9,264 nt of DNA from Cytophagia bacterium (GCA_013373005.1 JABXIP010000442.1:1-9264); one strand, 5' to 3'. Counted from the first letter of the stretch, positions 1 to 7,804 are shown. The notes: generated from the letters alone by a model not told the origin. Translations and numbers: made by a program.

Positions 1-44
1 TATACCTATTTGGTGGATTGAAGTTTGGTGGAGATAAGAAATAG
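1..44 (+). CDS. possible 3' end of a gene entering from the left
   Basis: Reading from position 3, thirteen codons run to a TAG at 42-44 and encode YLFGGLKFGGDKK. A 15-base unit is repeated in frame, giving FGGLK then FGGDK, which could be the last beta strand or a short glycine-aromatic tail of a surface protein. Thirteen open codons are weak evidence, and a second frame is also open to a stop at position 37. The stop at 44 faces the stop of the minus-strand peptide gene at 50, which would make the two genes convergent with a 5-base gap. The product cannot be identified. Confidence 0.3.
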   Translation, partial: YLFGGLKFGGDKK

Positions 45-49
45 TCTTA

Positions 50-193
50 CTAGTTAACCGGTTCGCTAAGTCCCATTAGCCCAGCGGAGAATGAATCCCA
101 GTAAACAATAATGTCAATTACTAAGAAGGCAACTACTCCAACTGCTGCGTAGAATAGTATCTTTTTGAATTTGGGGGTTCTTTTATGTGTCAT
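50..193 (-). CDS. small single-span membrane peptide B (47 aa), function unknown
   Basis: The frame runs from ATG (191-193, complement) to TAG (50-52). The product has a strongly basic N-terminus (MTHKRTPKFKK), one hydrophobic helix at about residues 12-30 (ILFYAAVGVVAFLVIDIIV), and a short tail YWDSFSAGLMGLSEPVN with an aromatic residue and spaced glycines. The positive-inside rule predicts a cytoplasmic N-terminus and a periplasmic tail. It lies 23 bases after the stop of a similar-sized peptide gene on the same strand, so the two are probably co-transcribed. No Shine-Dalgarno sequence is visible, as expected in Bacteroidota. I do not recognise the family. The clean hydrophobicity pattern and the tandem arrangement argue for a real gene, but a chance frame of this length cannot be excluded. 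Confidence 0.5.
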   Translation of the reverse strand: MTHKRTPKFKKILFYAAVGVVAFLVIDIIVYWDSFSAGLMGLSEPVN

Positions 194-216
194 GCGTGTT
201 ACAATTGGGTAGATAG

Positions 217-363
217 TTACTTAATGAAGTGAGCCAACTTCTCTCCAAGTTCATAACCCAGAAGGTATAACCCCTCATTTAGATTCATATAAAGAATAAT
301 CAAGCCGATTACTGTACATAGAGTATAGATAACTTGCTGTTTAATTGTTTTAGAAATTTTCAT
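217..363 (-). CDS. small single-span membrane peptide A (48 aa), function unknown
   Basis: The frame runs from ATG (361-363, complement) to TAA (217-219). The product begins MKISKTIKQQ, has a hydrophobic stretch at about residues 10-26 (QVIYTLCTVIGLIILYM), and ends with an amphipathic segment NLNEGLYLLGYELGEKLAH in which glycines are spaced by three to five residues. The plan is the same as for the neighbouring peptide: basic start, one span, glycine-spaced tail with an acidic residue. It is the first gene of the minus-strand pair and is divergent from the histidine kinase gene. An inverted repeat lies just upstream of its start. It could be a small regulatory membrane protein, a toxin-like peptide, or an accessory subunit of a membrane complex; nothing in the sequence decides this. 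Confidence 0.55.
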   Translation of the reverse strand: MKISKTIKQQVIYTLCTVIGLIILYMNLNEGLYLLGYELGEKLAHFIK

Positions 364-543
364 GGATACACATGTTTATTGTTGTTCAATATAATAATAA
401 CATGTTAAAATATTGCTATTAATGAAAGAGGTTAACATTAGAGTAGAGCCATTGAGAAGCAAATCAACCTGCACTGCATTTAGGTAGCATTTTTGCTAGG
501 AAAGTACTAATTCGCATCAAGCGGGAAATAATTAGTAGATTCC
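364..543. promoter_or_regulatory. divergent intergenic region with a TTAATGAAAG-AG-GTTAAC element
   Basis: These 180 bases separate the small-peptide pair (leftward) from the kinase-barrel operon (rightward), so both promoters should lie here. Positions 419-436 read TTAATGAAAGAGGTTAAC, which closely matches the element before the rhodanese gene (7730-7744, TTAATGAAAGGTTAA), differing by an inserted AG. GTTAAC at 431-436 is itself palindromic. I could not find a convincing Bacteroidota-type promoter (TTG, about 20 bases, then TAnnTTTG) at proper spacing. The assignment as a regulatory region rests on gene orientation plus the shared motif. Confidence 0.4.
370..405. repeat. inverted repeat between divergent genes
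   Basis: The arms ACATGTT (370-376) and AACATGT (399-405) are perfect complements separated by 22 AT-rich bases, and partial symmetry continues inwards (TATT against AATA). The repeat begins 7 bases upstream of the ATG of the minus-strand peptide gene, within its leader or promoter. It could be an operator or a leader hairpin. With 7-bp arms in AT-rich DNA, chance is a real alternative. Confidence 0.3.
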
Positions 544-3500
544 GTGGTCTCAAAAGGGAAAACAGATTTGAACCAAATCAGTCAGTTCATTCTTCAGCAT
601 AAAGCATTTTTGCTCAGCATAGTTTTGGTGGGGCTTACGCTCATTATCGATGAGGCTATTTTCTCTGATCCCAAAAGAAGGGTTAATCCTGATGAGACCA
701 TTACCCAAAACCTACATTTAGAGCTACAGAGGCTAGATGACCAACTTCAAGACATCAGCGATATCGCTGTAGTAGACCTTAGTCGTTCTTTTAATCGCTT
801 TTCCAGCAATGAGGAAATGCCCTATTTCATTTTCGAAAACGGTGAGGTGATTTACTGGAGTACCAATCGTTTTGTGCCAAAATACGGAACGCTTGATGGG
901 GCTTATATATATCGATTTTTGGAACTCAAGAGTGGTCAATATGTAGTCAAGCGCAAAGTCATTAATAGTGCTCAGAATAGAGTGGTGGAGATTTACGCAT
1001 TGCTGCCTTTGAGCTCTGATGTTCCACTAAATGATACCTATAGAGACTATGGTCTGAATGGAGAGATTTTCGGTAGGTCATCTTTTACCTTGCGCTCTAT
1101 AGAAGATCCTAGAAAGGAGCACAATGTCTACTCTCCTGAGGGGATTTTTCTGTTCTCTTTTGAAGGAACAGAGCGAATGAAAATCGACTACCCCAACTAT
1201 GCGGTATTCGTATTGATTCTTTATCTAGTAGCCATTTATTACTTTTTAAGAGCAGGATTCGACTATTCCAATAAGCTTGTAAAGCAGAGGTTGGTATTTC
1301 CTGCCTTAGCTCTTTGGGCAGTATTCCTTGCCACTGTCAGGTATTTCATGCTGAGGTATGAGTATCCACTGAGTGTGGTGGAATGGAGTCTCTTTGAACC
1401 GAATTACTTTGCAGCAAGTACATGGCAACCGTCTTTGGGCGATTTTCTTCTAAACCAATTAGCGGTTCTGAGTTTGGTGGTATTTGCCTTTATTAAACTA
1501 ACCAGATTTCAGCTTGAGAGAGACAATGTGAAGTGGATAAACCTGATGGTTTCTGTCGCACTGCTGATAATTAGTATGTCCTACTTTATAGCACAGGTTA
1601 AATCATTGTTCATTAACTCTCAGTGGTCTTTTGATGTGGGCTCTGATATTAGCTTTTCGGGTTTCAAACTGCTGGCTTACTTCGGTATATTTCTGTTGGG
1701 AACTGTACCTTTTCTCGTAGCCCAATATTTGAGCACAGAGCTTAAGAAGCTAAAAAATAGAAGGTCAACGCTGCTACTGCTTAGTTTGCTTGTTCTTGCA
1801 CTGGCTATTTTAACTTACACCATTGGGGGAGAGTATCTCGCTATTGCCTTCGTGCTTGCGATTTATCTGCTGGTAGTATTCAATTTCCGCTTCGCGGAGC
1901 AACTGTATCAGGCCAATTATTCAACCTTCCTATATCTATTTTCAACGGCTCTCCTAGTTGCTACTATTTGTAATGTACTACTAGACGTCCATATTAAAAG
2001 TGAACAATTACAAGATAAACGTAGTCTTGCTACGCGACTGCTTTCTGATAATGATTTGGAAGCTGAGTATCTCTTGTCTCAAGCCAAGGAAAGGATTGAA
2101 TCCGATGTATTGATTCAAACGAATATTGCCAATCCATTCTCTTCAAAGGATCAGATCCGTCAGAAGATTCAGCGAGTTTTTCTCGGGGAATACTTCGACA
2201 AATATGAAATAGAGATTCTAATTTTCAACGGAAAGGGTAATCCGGTCAACAGTGCTACTACTCTGAGCTTTGATCAGTTAAAGGCAGAATATGGTCAGGA
2301 TATCAATCGGACCGATTTCGATGATCTCTATTTCTATCGGACCAACTATCCGGTGGTTTTGAATCAGTACTATCTGTTTACCGAAATTAAGCGTTACGAT
2401 ACCATTATTGGTTACATCTTGGTTAGACTGGATAGGAAGGAAGTATTGAATAACAGCATTCTGCCCCAGCTGCTTTTAAGCGACTTAGGCTTAAGCGGAA
2501 ATCCTCAGCACTTAGACTATGCCGTCTATGATGACAACAGGCTGTCGAGTAGCTCTGGAGACTTTAACTACCGAAGGGATTTCGATGTCAACTTGCTTTC
2601 ATCTCAGGAGATATACGAGCATCCGATCAGTCTGTCAGGTTACGATCATTTGGCCGTTAAGAACCAGTCGAATAACCAGGTTTTTGTAATCAGTAGTCAT
2701 CACTATCCTATTCAATATGTGATCACCAACTTCTCGGTATTCTTCCTTTTTATCGTAGCCATGATTATTCTCATTTTCGGAATTTCATCGGGTTATTTCA
2801 ACTCAAGAAAGCAAACCGTAACTCTGTCTTCCAAGATTCAGATACTATTGAATTTCGCATTTTTCCTTCCTCTCATTATAGTCAGTATAGTGGTATTAAG
2901 GCTCGTGAATACTACAGTCGAAGAGAATATTGAAAATCAATATCTGGCAACGGCTGAAAGTGCTGCCAATAATCTGGCTAATCAACTACAGTTATTTCTT
3001 GAAGGACAAAATGAGAATAATGAAGCGCTAGAGAATAGGATTACAGAAATCAGTCAATATGCTAGAGCGGATATCAACCTTTTCAATACTAATGGAAGAC
3101 TCATTGCAACCAATCAAAGGTTGATCTTTGATAATGAATTACTGGCTCCATTCATTAACCCTCAAGCCATGGCATTCATTGTAGAGTCTGGAGAAAAGGA
3201 AGAGCTATTTACTGAACGAGTAGGTAACCTTGATCTGAGCTACAAATCGACTTATTATGGAATTCGCTCTAATGAGAACAATGAACTTTTAGGGGTGCTC
3301 AGTATGCCATTCTTCGATTCTGATGAAGAGTTAAAGGCAGAGCAGCGCGATATCCTTTCCAATATTCTGAATGCCTTCACCTTCATTTTTGTGATTTTTG
3401 TAGTGCTCTCATTTCTGGCTTCTAGAATTCTAACCTATCCTTTCAAATTCCTGACAGAGAAGATCAAAACCACAACGCTGTCCAATTTGAACGAGCCTTT

Positions 3501-4263
3501 GGTATGGCCTGCAGAAGATGAAATTGGTCTGATGGTAGGTGAGTACAATAAAATGTTGGCTAACCTGGAGAAGAGTAAGCGAGCTCTGGCCTTGAGTGAA
3601 AAGGAGAGCGCATGGCGCGAAATGGCTCAGCAGGTCGCACACGAAATTAAGAATCCGCTTACACCAATGAAGCTTAAGCTTCAACACCTTAAACGAGTGC
3701 TTTCGGAAGCACCTAACGTTGATATTGACTTCAACAAACCCATAGACAACCTTTTGAGTCAGGTAGAAACATTGAGCGACATTGCTACATCATTCTCTTC
3801 ATTCGCTAAAATGCCAATGCCGAAAAGTGAGCGAATTAACCTGGCTGAAGTACTCAAGAAATCGGTGAGGCTTTTCCATGAAGATAGCTTAGAGATAAAG
3901 ACCAATATTCCGAAACAGGCGGTTTGGGTAATGGCCGATGATCAGCTTTTGGGAAGAATTTTCAACAATCTGATTCTAAATGCTGCTCAGGCTATGCCGG
4001 AGGGGAAAACCTGTTTGCTTGAAGTGGAGCTATTGGTTACTCATAATAAGGCCAGAATTACCTTTATGGATAATGGGCAGGGAATACCTGAGGAGATTCG
4101 AGAGAAGATTTTTATACCTAAATTTAGCACCAAAGCAGAAGGATCGGGAATCGGTCTGGCCATTGCCAAGCGTGGGGTTGAGCATGCAGGTGGAAGTATA
4201 TGGTTTGAATCTGCTTCGGAAGAGGGTACCACTTTCTTCTTGGAATTTCCGCTAACCGATTAA
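544..4263 (+). CDS. NtrY-like multi-span membrane sensor histidine kinase
   Basis: A membrane sensor kinase that should autophosphorylate on a histidine and pass the phosphate to an unidentified response regulator. The predicted topology is one span (about 21-37), an extracytoplasmic region (38-218), eight spans (219-480), a second extracytoplasmic region (481-730), two spans (731-788), a third Cache/PAS-like extracytoplasmic region (789-940), a last span (941-961) and a HAMP-like linker (about 962-1015). Twelve spans put the kinase in the cytoplasm. The kinase core is complete: H-box HEIKNPLTP with phospho-acceptor His1033, N-box NNLILNAAQAM (1141-1151), G1 box DNGQGIP (Asp1176) and G2 box GSGIGLAIAKRG (from 1200). 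At 1239 residues it is far longer than typical NtrY (about 700-750). GTG at 544 is the first possible start after the in-frame stop at 529-531; TTG at 568 is an alternative. The kinase class is certain; the stimulus and partner are unknown. Confidence 0.93.
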   Translation: MVSKGKTDLNQISQFILQHKAFLLSIVLVGLTLIIDEAIFSDPKRRVNPDETITQNLHLELQRLDDQLQDISDIAVVDLSRSFNRFSSNEEMPYFIFENGEVIYWSTNRFVPKYGTLDGAYIYRFLELKSGQYVVKRKVINSAQNRVVEIYALLPLSSDVPLNDTYRDYGLNGEIFGRSSFTLRSIEDPRKEHNVYSPEGIFLFSFEGTERMKIDYPNYAVFVLILYLVAIYYFLRAGFDYSNKLVKQRLVFPALALWAVFLATVRYFMLRYEYPLSVVEWSLFEPNYFAASTWQPSLGDFLLNQLAVLSLVVFAFIKLTRFQLERDNVKWINLMVSVALLIISMSYFIAQVKSLFINSQWSFDVGSDISFSGFKLLAYFGIFLLGTVPFLVAQYLSTELKKLKNRRSTLLLLSLLVLALAILTYTIGGEYLAIAFVLAIYLLVVFNFRFAEQLYQANYSTFLYLFSTALLVATICNVLLDVHIKSEQLQDKRSLATRLLSDNDLEAEYLLSQAKERIESDVLIQTNIANPFSSKDQIRQKIQRVFLGEYFDKYEIEILIFNGKGNPVNSATTLSFDQLKAEYGQDINRTDFDDLYFYRTNYPVVLNQYYLFTEIKRYDTIIGYILVRLDRKEVLNNSILPQLLLSDLGLSGNPQHLDYAVYDDNRLSSSSGDFNYRRDFDVNLLSSQEIYEHPISLSGYDHLAVKNQSNNQVFVISSHHYPIQYVITNFSVFFLFIVAMIILIFGISSGYFNSRKQTVTLSSKIQILLNFAFFLPLIIVSIVVLRLVNTTVEENIENQYLATAESAANNLANQLQLFLEGQNENNEALENRITEISQYARADINLFNTNGRLIATNQRLIFDNELLAPFINPQAMAFIVESGEKEELFTERVGNLDLSYKSTYYGIRSNENNELLGVLSMPFFDSDEELKAEQRDILSNILNAFTFIFVIFVVLSFLASRILTYPFKFLTEKIKTTTLSNLNEPLVWPAEDEIGLMVGEYNKMLANLEKSKRALALSEKESAWREMAQQVAHEIKNPLTPMKLKLQHLKRVLSEAPNVDIDFNKPIDNLLSQVETLSDIATSFSSFAKMPMPKSERINLAEVLKKSVRLFHEDSLEIKTNIPKQAVWVMADDQLLGRIFNNLILNAAQAMPEGKTCLLEVELLVTHNKARITFMDNGQGIPEEIREKIFIPKFSTKAEGSGIGLAIAKRGVEHAGGSIWFESASEEGTTFFLEFPLTD

Positions 4264-4265
4264 GT

Positions 4266-7200
4266 GTGCAACGTTGGTCACTCGCTATTTTACTGACACT
4301 CTTAACTTCGACTGTTTTTGCACAGTCAAACTTTGATCAATGCCGATGGGTGAAAACCAACGGTGCTACGGTTCTCGATTCATTAACGGTTTTTCCAGAG
4401 TCGATTAGAATAGCAGAACCGGACTCCACATTTGCTTACAATTTCGATCTGAATACCAATACTATCAGTTTTGAGAATAGCCCTTTCGATTCGGTAAGGG
4501 TCTGTTATAAAACGCTGCCCTTCGATCTCCATTCAACTAGAGCCAATAAGACTCTGGAGATTTACGATTCCACTGCTTTATTTAAAGATGCTGTGCTCTA
4601 TCAGCAGGCCTTGGCCATTCCTAAGCGTGAGGAAATTATCAGTACTGAGAACATCTACAAGACGGGAAGCATCTCTCGTGGGGTGTCATTTGGCAACAGG
4701 CAAGATGTATTTGTGAACTCAACGCTCAACCTTCAAATGGAAGGCCAACTTACAGATAATGTCAGCCTAAGAGCGGTAATAACCGATAGAAATGTGCCAT
4801 TTCAGCCGGAGGGAAACACTCAGCAGATTCAAGATTTCGATAATGTCTTCATTGAACTTTTCAATGAAGATAAGTGGAGATTGAGGGCAGGAGATATTGT
4901 GTTACGCAATGGTGAGTCAAACTTCCTGAGGTACTACAAGAATGTACAAGGCGCTCAGTTTAATGCTAAATACGAACTTGCAGGTGGTTTTAAGGCAGAA
5001 ACAACCGTTGCAGGTTCCGTGGCCAAGGGCCGTTTTGCCTCAATTTCAGTAGACCCGATTGAAGGAGTTTTAGGTCCATACCGGGTAAGAGGGCCAAATA
5101 ATGAACGCTTTATCATTATTCTAGCCGGTTCAGAGAAGGTTTTCATCGATGGGCAACAAATGACCCGAGGTTTTGATAATGATTATGTGATAGACTATAA
5201 TCTGGGTGAGATCACCTTTACCAATAAAGTACTTATTACCAAGTTCACGAGAATTAGGGTGGACTATGAATTTTCTGACCAGAATTACTCGCGTGCCATT
5301 GTTCAGGCCAGCCATTACCAAGCTAATGATAAGCTGAATTTTGCTTTTAACTACTATAGTGAGAAAGACAATAGAAACCAGCCATTGCTCTTCGACCTAA
5401 CCGATGAGGAAAAGGTGATTCTTGCCAACGCAGGTGACGATTTAGACAATGCCTTTACCACAAGGGTAGACAGTGTAGCCTATCATTCAGATCTGATTCT
5501 TTATAGAAAGACTACCGGACAGGATGCACTGGGAGGTGTTTATGATATTTATCAATATTCAACCAACCCTGATAGCGCCTATTTCGATGTGCGGTTTACT
5601 GAAGTGGGAGTAGGGAACGGTAATTATGTCCTCAGGAATACAACCGCCAATGGGAGAGTTTATGACTGGGTAGCTCCGGTGAATGGTCAGGCTCAAGGTA
5701 ACTACGAACCTATCGCTATTCTCAATGCCCCAAATCAGAAGTCTATGGTAACGCTGGCGGGAGGTGTCAAGTTGAATAAGACCGATGAGTTCAAGGCGGA
5801 GGTAGCCTTTTCTAAAAATGATGTTAACCTTTACTCTGATCTAGACAGCGATGATGACAATGGGCTGGCTTACAAAGTGATTCATGAAACCAAGAATAGG
5901 GACGTGGGCTTTATGCCTAATTACAAGTTCAACTCTACAGTTTCTTATGAGTACAACAGTGAGTCTTTCTCTTTTATAGATCGCCTGAGGTATATTGAGT
6001 TCGATAGAGACTGGAGTTATAATCCTGCAAATTTTTCACAAAACTATTCGGAGAACATTCTGAATGCAGGTTTCGACCTGAGAAAGGATGCCAGCAACAA
6101 TTTGTCTTATAAGTTGGTGGGGAGAAAAAGGGGAGAGGCAGTAGATGGCTTTCAGCATTATGTGAATTTCTCCAAAAGACTTGGGCCTTTTCAACTGAAG
6201 TCTGATGCTTATATCATGCACAATGACCAGCAGATATTGCAATCGGAGTGGAATAGGTTGAATCTGGATTTCTCCTATCAAAGCAAATGGTTGATTCCGG
6301 GGGTCAGGTATAGAACTGATAGAAACTCAGTGATCAACTCTAGGAATAGAGATGTAGTGAGCTCCGCCATGAATTTTGAGGAGCGCTCTTTTTATCTAAA
6401 AAACTCAGATACACTCAAGACGACTTATGGTATAGAATATCAATTGAGAGAGGATAAACTCCCGGTAAACGGAGAACTGATCGATAACAATCAGTCTCAG
6501 ACATTCAATGCCTTTTTCAGAACGAACATTGATAATACCAATCAATTGTACGCTCTCTTCACTTACAGGAATTTAGAGAATTTAAACGAGTCTGGAGCTG
6601 ATAGAAATGATGAAACCATCATGGGGCGAATAGATTGGACAGGTGCTTTTTTTGAAGGGATTGTTAGGTCGGACTTGAGCTATAACCTGGCCAATAGCAG
6701 GGAGTTGAGGCGAGAGTTTATTTTTATCCAGGTACCGACAGGAGAGGGAACCCATACCTGGAGAGATGATAATGGCGATGGTGTTCAGGATTTGAACGAA
6801 TTCTACATAGCGGTAAACCCGGATGAAAAGAACTATGCTAAGATTTTCGTGCCGACTGATACTTTTGAAGAGGCTTTTAACACCATCATTACTTACCGGT
6901 TTAATCTCAATTTTCCATTGCAGTGGTCTTCTGAATCAGGTTTGAAAAAGACCTTGTCCCACTTTTCCAACACAACCGCCTGGGGGCTGAACGCCAAGAT
7001 AACTGATGAAGATTTGAGCAAAAGATTGCTTCCTACCAATGTGTCTGATGCTGATGTTCTAGGCTATAATGAGAACCTCAGGTCCACACTTTTTTTTAAC
7101 AAGTCGAATTCTATTTTTGGAGCTGATGTAGGTATTGCACGTTTGGAAAATAAGCAGCTTCTGGTAAATGGCTTTGAAAAAAGGTTGAATGAAGATTTTC

Positions 7201-7715
7201 GTTACCATTTACGTTGGAACATTAATCGCGGGCTCAATTTCGATATGAACTTTGTAGATGGTGAGCGCATCAGTAGTTCTGATGTATTGACACAACGTAA
7301 CTATAGAATAACCTCCGAGAGCATCAGTCCCTCACTCACCGTTCAGCCTTCCAGGAACTTGAGGTTTACGGGGTCCTATGCCTTCAAGGATAAAAGGAAT
7401 GTATTGACAGATGCTTCTGCCGAAAAGGCTGAGTTGAGTGAAATAGGTTTGGGAGCCAGGTATTCCAAAGCTATCGCTACCAGTATTACAGCCAATTTTA
7501 AGTTCATAGACATTCTGTTTGAAGGAACAGAAACCTCACCTGTGGGCTATGAATTACTGGAAGCACTTAGACCGGGTACTAACTTAACCTGGAACCTCAA
7601 TTGGCAACAGAAGCTGGGCAACGGATTACAATTACTCGTTCGATATGATGGCCGAAAGTCTGAAGGGGGACGAGCAATTCACTTGGGCAGGGTGCAGGTG
7701 ACTGCTTTGTTTTAG
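4266..7715 (+). CDS. large outer-membrane beta-barrel protein, SprA-like N-terminal motifs, function unknown
   Basis: A secreted 1149-residue protein with signal peptide MQRWSLAILLTLLTSTVFA, probably cut before Gln20. Residues 20-120 form a beta-rich region with DSLTVFPESIRI and DSVRVCYKTLPFDL, followed by GSISRGVSFGN (134-144) and PEGNTQQIQDFDNVFIEL (181-198). These resemble segments of gliding/type IX secretion protein SprA and of related uncharacterised Bacteroidota proteins of about 1100 residues. VFIDGQQMTRGFDNDYVIDY (from about 293) is another block I associate with that family. From about 340 to the end, alternating aromatic/polar strands and acidic turns suggest a long barrel, and the last residue is Phe, as in many outer-membrane proteins. 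DDNGDGVQDLNEF (834-846) looks like a calcium-binding EF-hand-type loop. The GTG start lies two bases after the kinase stop, so the genes are almost certainly one operon with coupled translation. The protein is much shorter than SprA (over 2000 residues) and is not SprA itself. The family assignment is from memory of motifs, not a search. Confidence 0.82.
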   Translation: MQRWSLAILLTLLTSTVFAQSNFDQCRWVKTNGATVLDSLTVFPESIRIAEPDSTFAYNFDLNTNTISFENSPFDSVRVCYKTLPFDLHSTRANKTLEIYDSTALFKDAVLYQQALAIPKREEIISTENIYKTGSISRGVSFGNRQDVFVNSTLNLQMEGQLTDNVSLRAVITDRNVPFQPEGNTQQIQDFDNVFIELFNEDKWRLRAGDIVLRNGESNFLRYYKNVQGAQFNAKYELAGGFKAETTVAGSVAKGRFASISVDPIEGVLGPYRVRGPNNERFIIILAGSEKVFIDGQQMTRGFDNDYVIDYNLGEITFTNKVLITKFTRIRVDYEFSDQNYSRAIVQASHYQANDKLNFAFNYYSEKDNRNQPLLFDLTDEEKVILANAGDDLDNAFTTRVDSVAYHSDLILYRKTTGQDALGGVYDIYQYSTNPDSAYFDVRFTEVGVGNGNYVLRNTTANGRVYDWVAPVNGQAQGNYEPIAILNAPNQKSMVTLAGGVKLNKTDEFKAEVAFSKNDVNLYSDLDSDDDNGLAYKVIHETKNRDVGFMPNYKFNSTVSYEYNSESFSFIDRLRYIEFDRDWSYNPANFSQNYSENILNAGFDLRKDASNNLSYKLVGRKRGEAVDGFQHYVNFSKRLGPFQLKSDAYIMHNDQQILQSEWNRLNLDFSYQSKWLIPGVRYRTDRNSVINSRNRDVVSSAMNFEERSFYLKNSDTLKTTYGIEYQLREDKLPVNGELIDNNQSQTFNAFFRTNIDNTNQLYALFTYRNLENLNESGADRNDETIMGRIDWTGAFFEGIVRSDLSYNLANSRELRREFIFIQVPTGEGTHTWRDDNGDGVQDLNEFYIAVNPDEKNYAKIFVPTDTFEEAFNTIITYRFNLNFPLQWSSESGLKKTLSHFSNTTAWGLNAKITDEDLSKRLLPTNVSDADVLGYNENLRSTLFFNKSNSIFGADVGIARLENKQLLVNGFEKRLNEDFRYHLRWNINRGLNFDMNFVDGERISSSDVLTQRNYRITSESISPSLTVQPSRNLRFTGSYAFKDKRNVLTDASAEKAELSEIGLGARYSKAIATSITANFKFIDILFEGTETSPVGYELLEALRPGTNLTWNLNWQQKLGNGLQLLVRYDGRKSEGGRAIHLGRVQVTALF

Positions 7716-7717
7716 TA

Positions 7718-7744
7718 GTTAACAAGAGGTTAATGAAAGGTTAA
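7718..7744 (+). promoter_or_regulatory. three GTTAA direct repeats at 11-bp spacing, possible PhoB/OmpR-family regulator site
   Basis: GTTAA starts at 7718, 7729 and 7740, exactly 11 bases apart, so the copies lie on the same face of the helix. Response regulators of the PhoB/OmpR family bind head-to-tail repeats with this period, and the Bacillus PhoP box (TTAACA-like hexamers) has similar bases. TATCTCTG at 7760-7767 agrees at five of six fixed positions with the Bacteroidota -7 box TAnnTTTG, but no -33 TTG lies at normal spacing, which would fit an activator-dependent promoter. The rhodanese gene starts 60 bases after the last repeat. The identity of the regulator is inference. Confidence 0.4.
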
Positions 7745-7804
7745 AGGCTTAATTGTCTCTATCTCTGTCTTTTCAAATCCGTAATTTTCTTCAAAACTCA
7801 AAAC

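Noticed and set aside
452..495. TTG at 452 and CATTTTTG at 488-495 as a kinase promoter
   Set aside because: The spacing of 33 bases is far from the roughly 20 expected for Bacteroidota promoters, and the first base of the -7 box does not match.
3980..4255. Plus-strand frame of 91 codons inside the kinase catalytic domain
   Set aside because: It overlaps the N, G1 and G2 boxes of a complete kinase in another frame, and its translation shows no domain or membrane pattern. It is a shadow.
4264..4266. GTG at 4264 as the start of the barrel gene
   Set aside because: It lies in a different frame; only GTG at 4266 opens the frame with the signal peptide.
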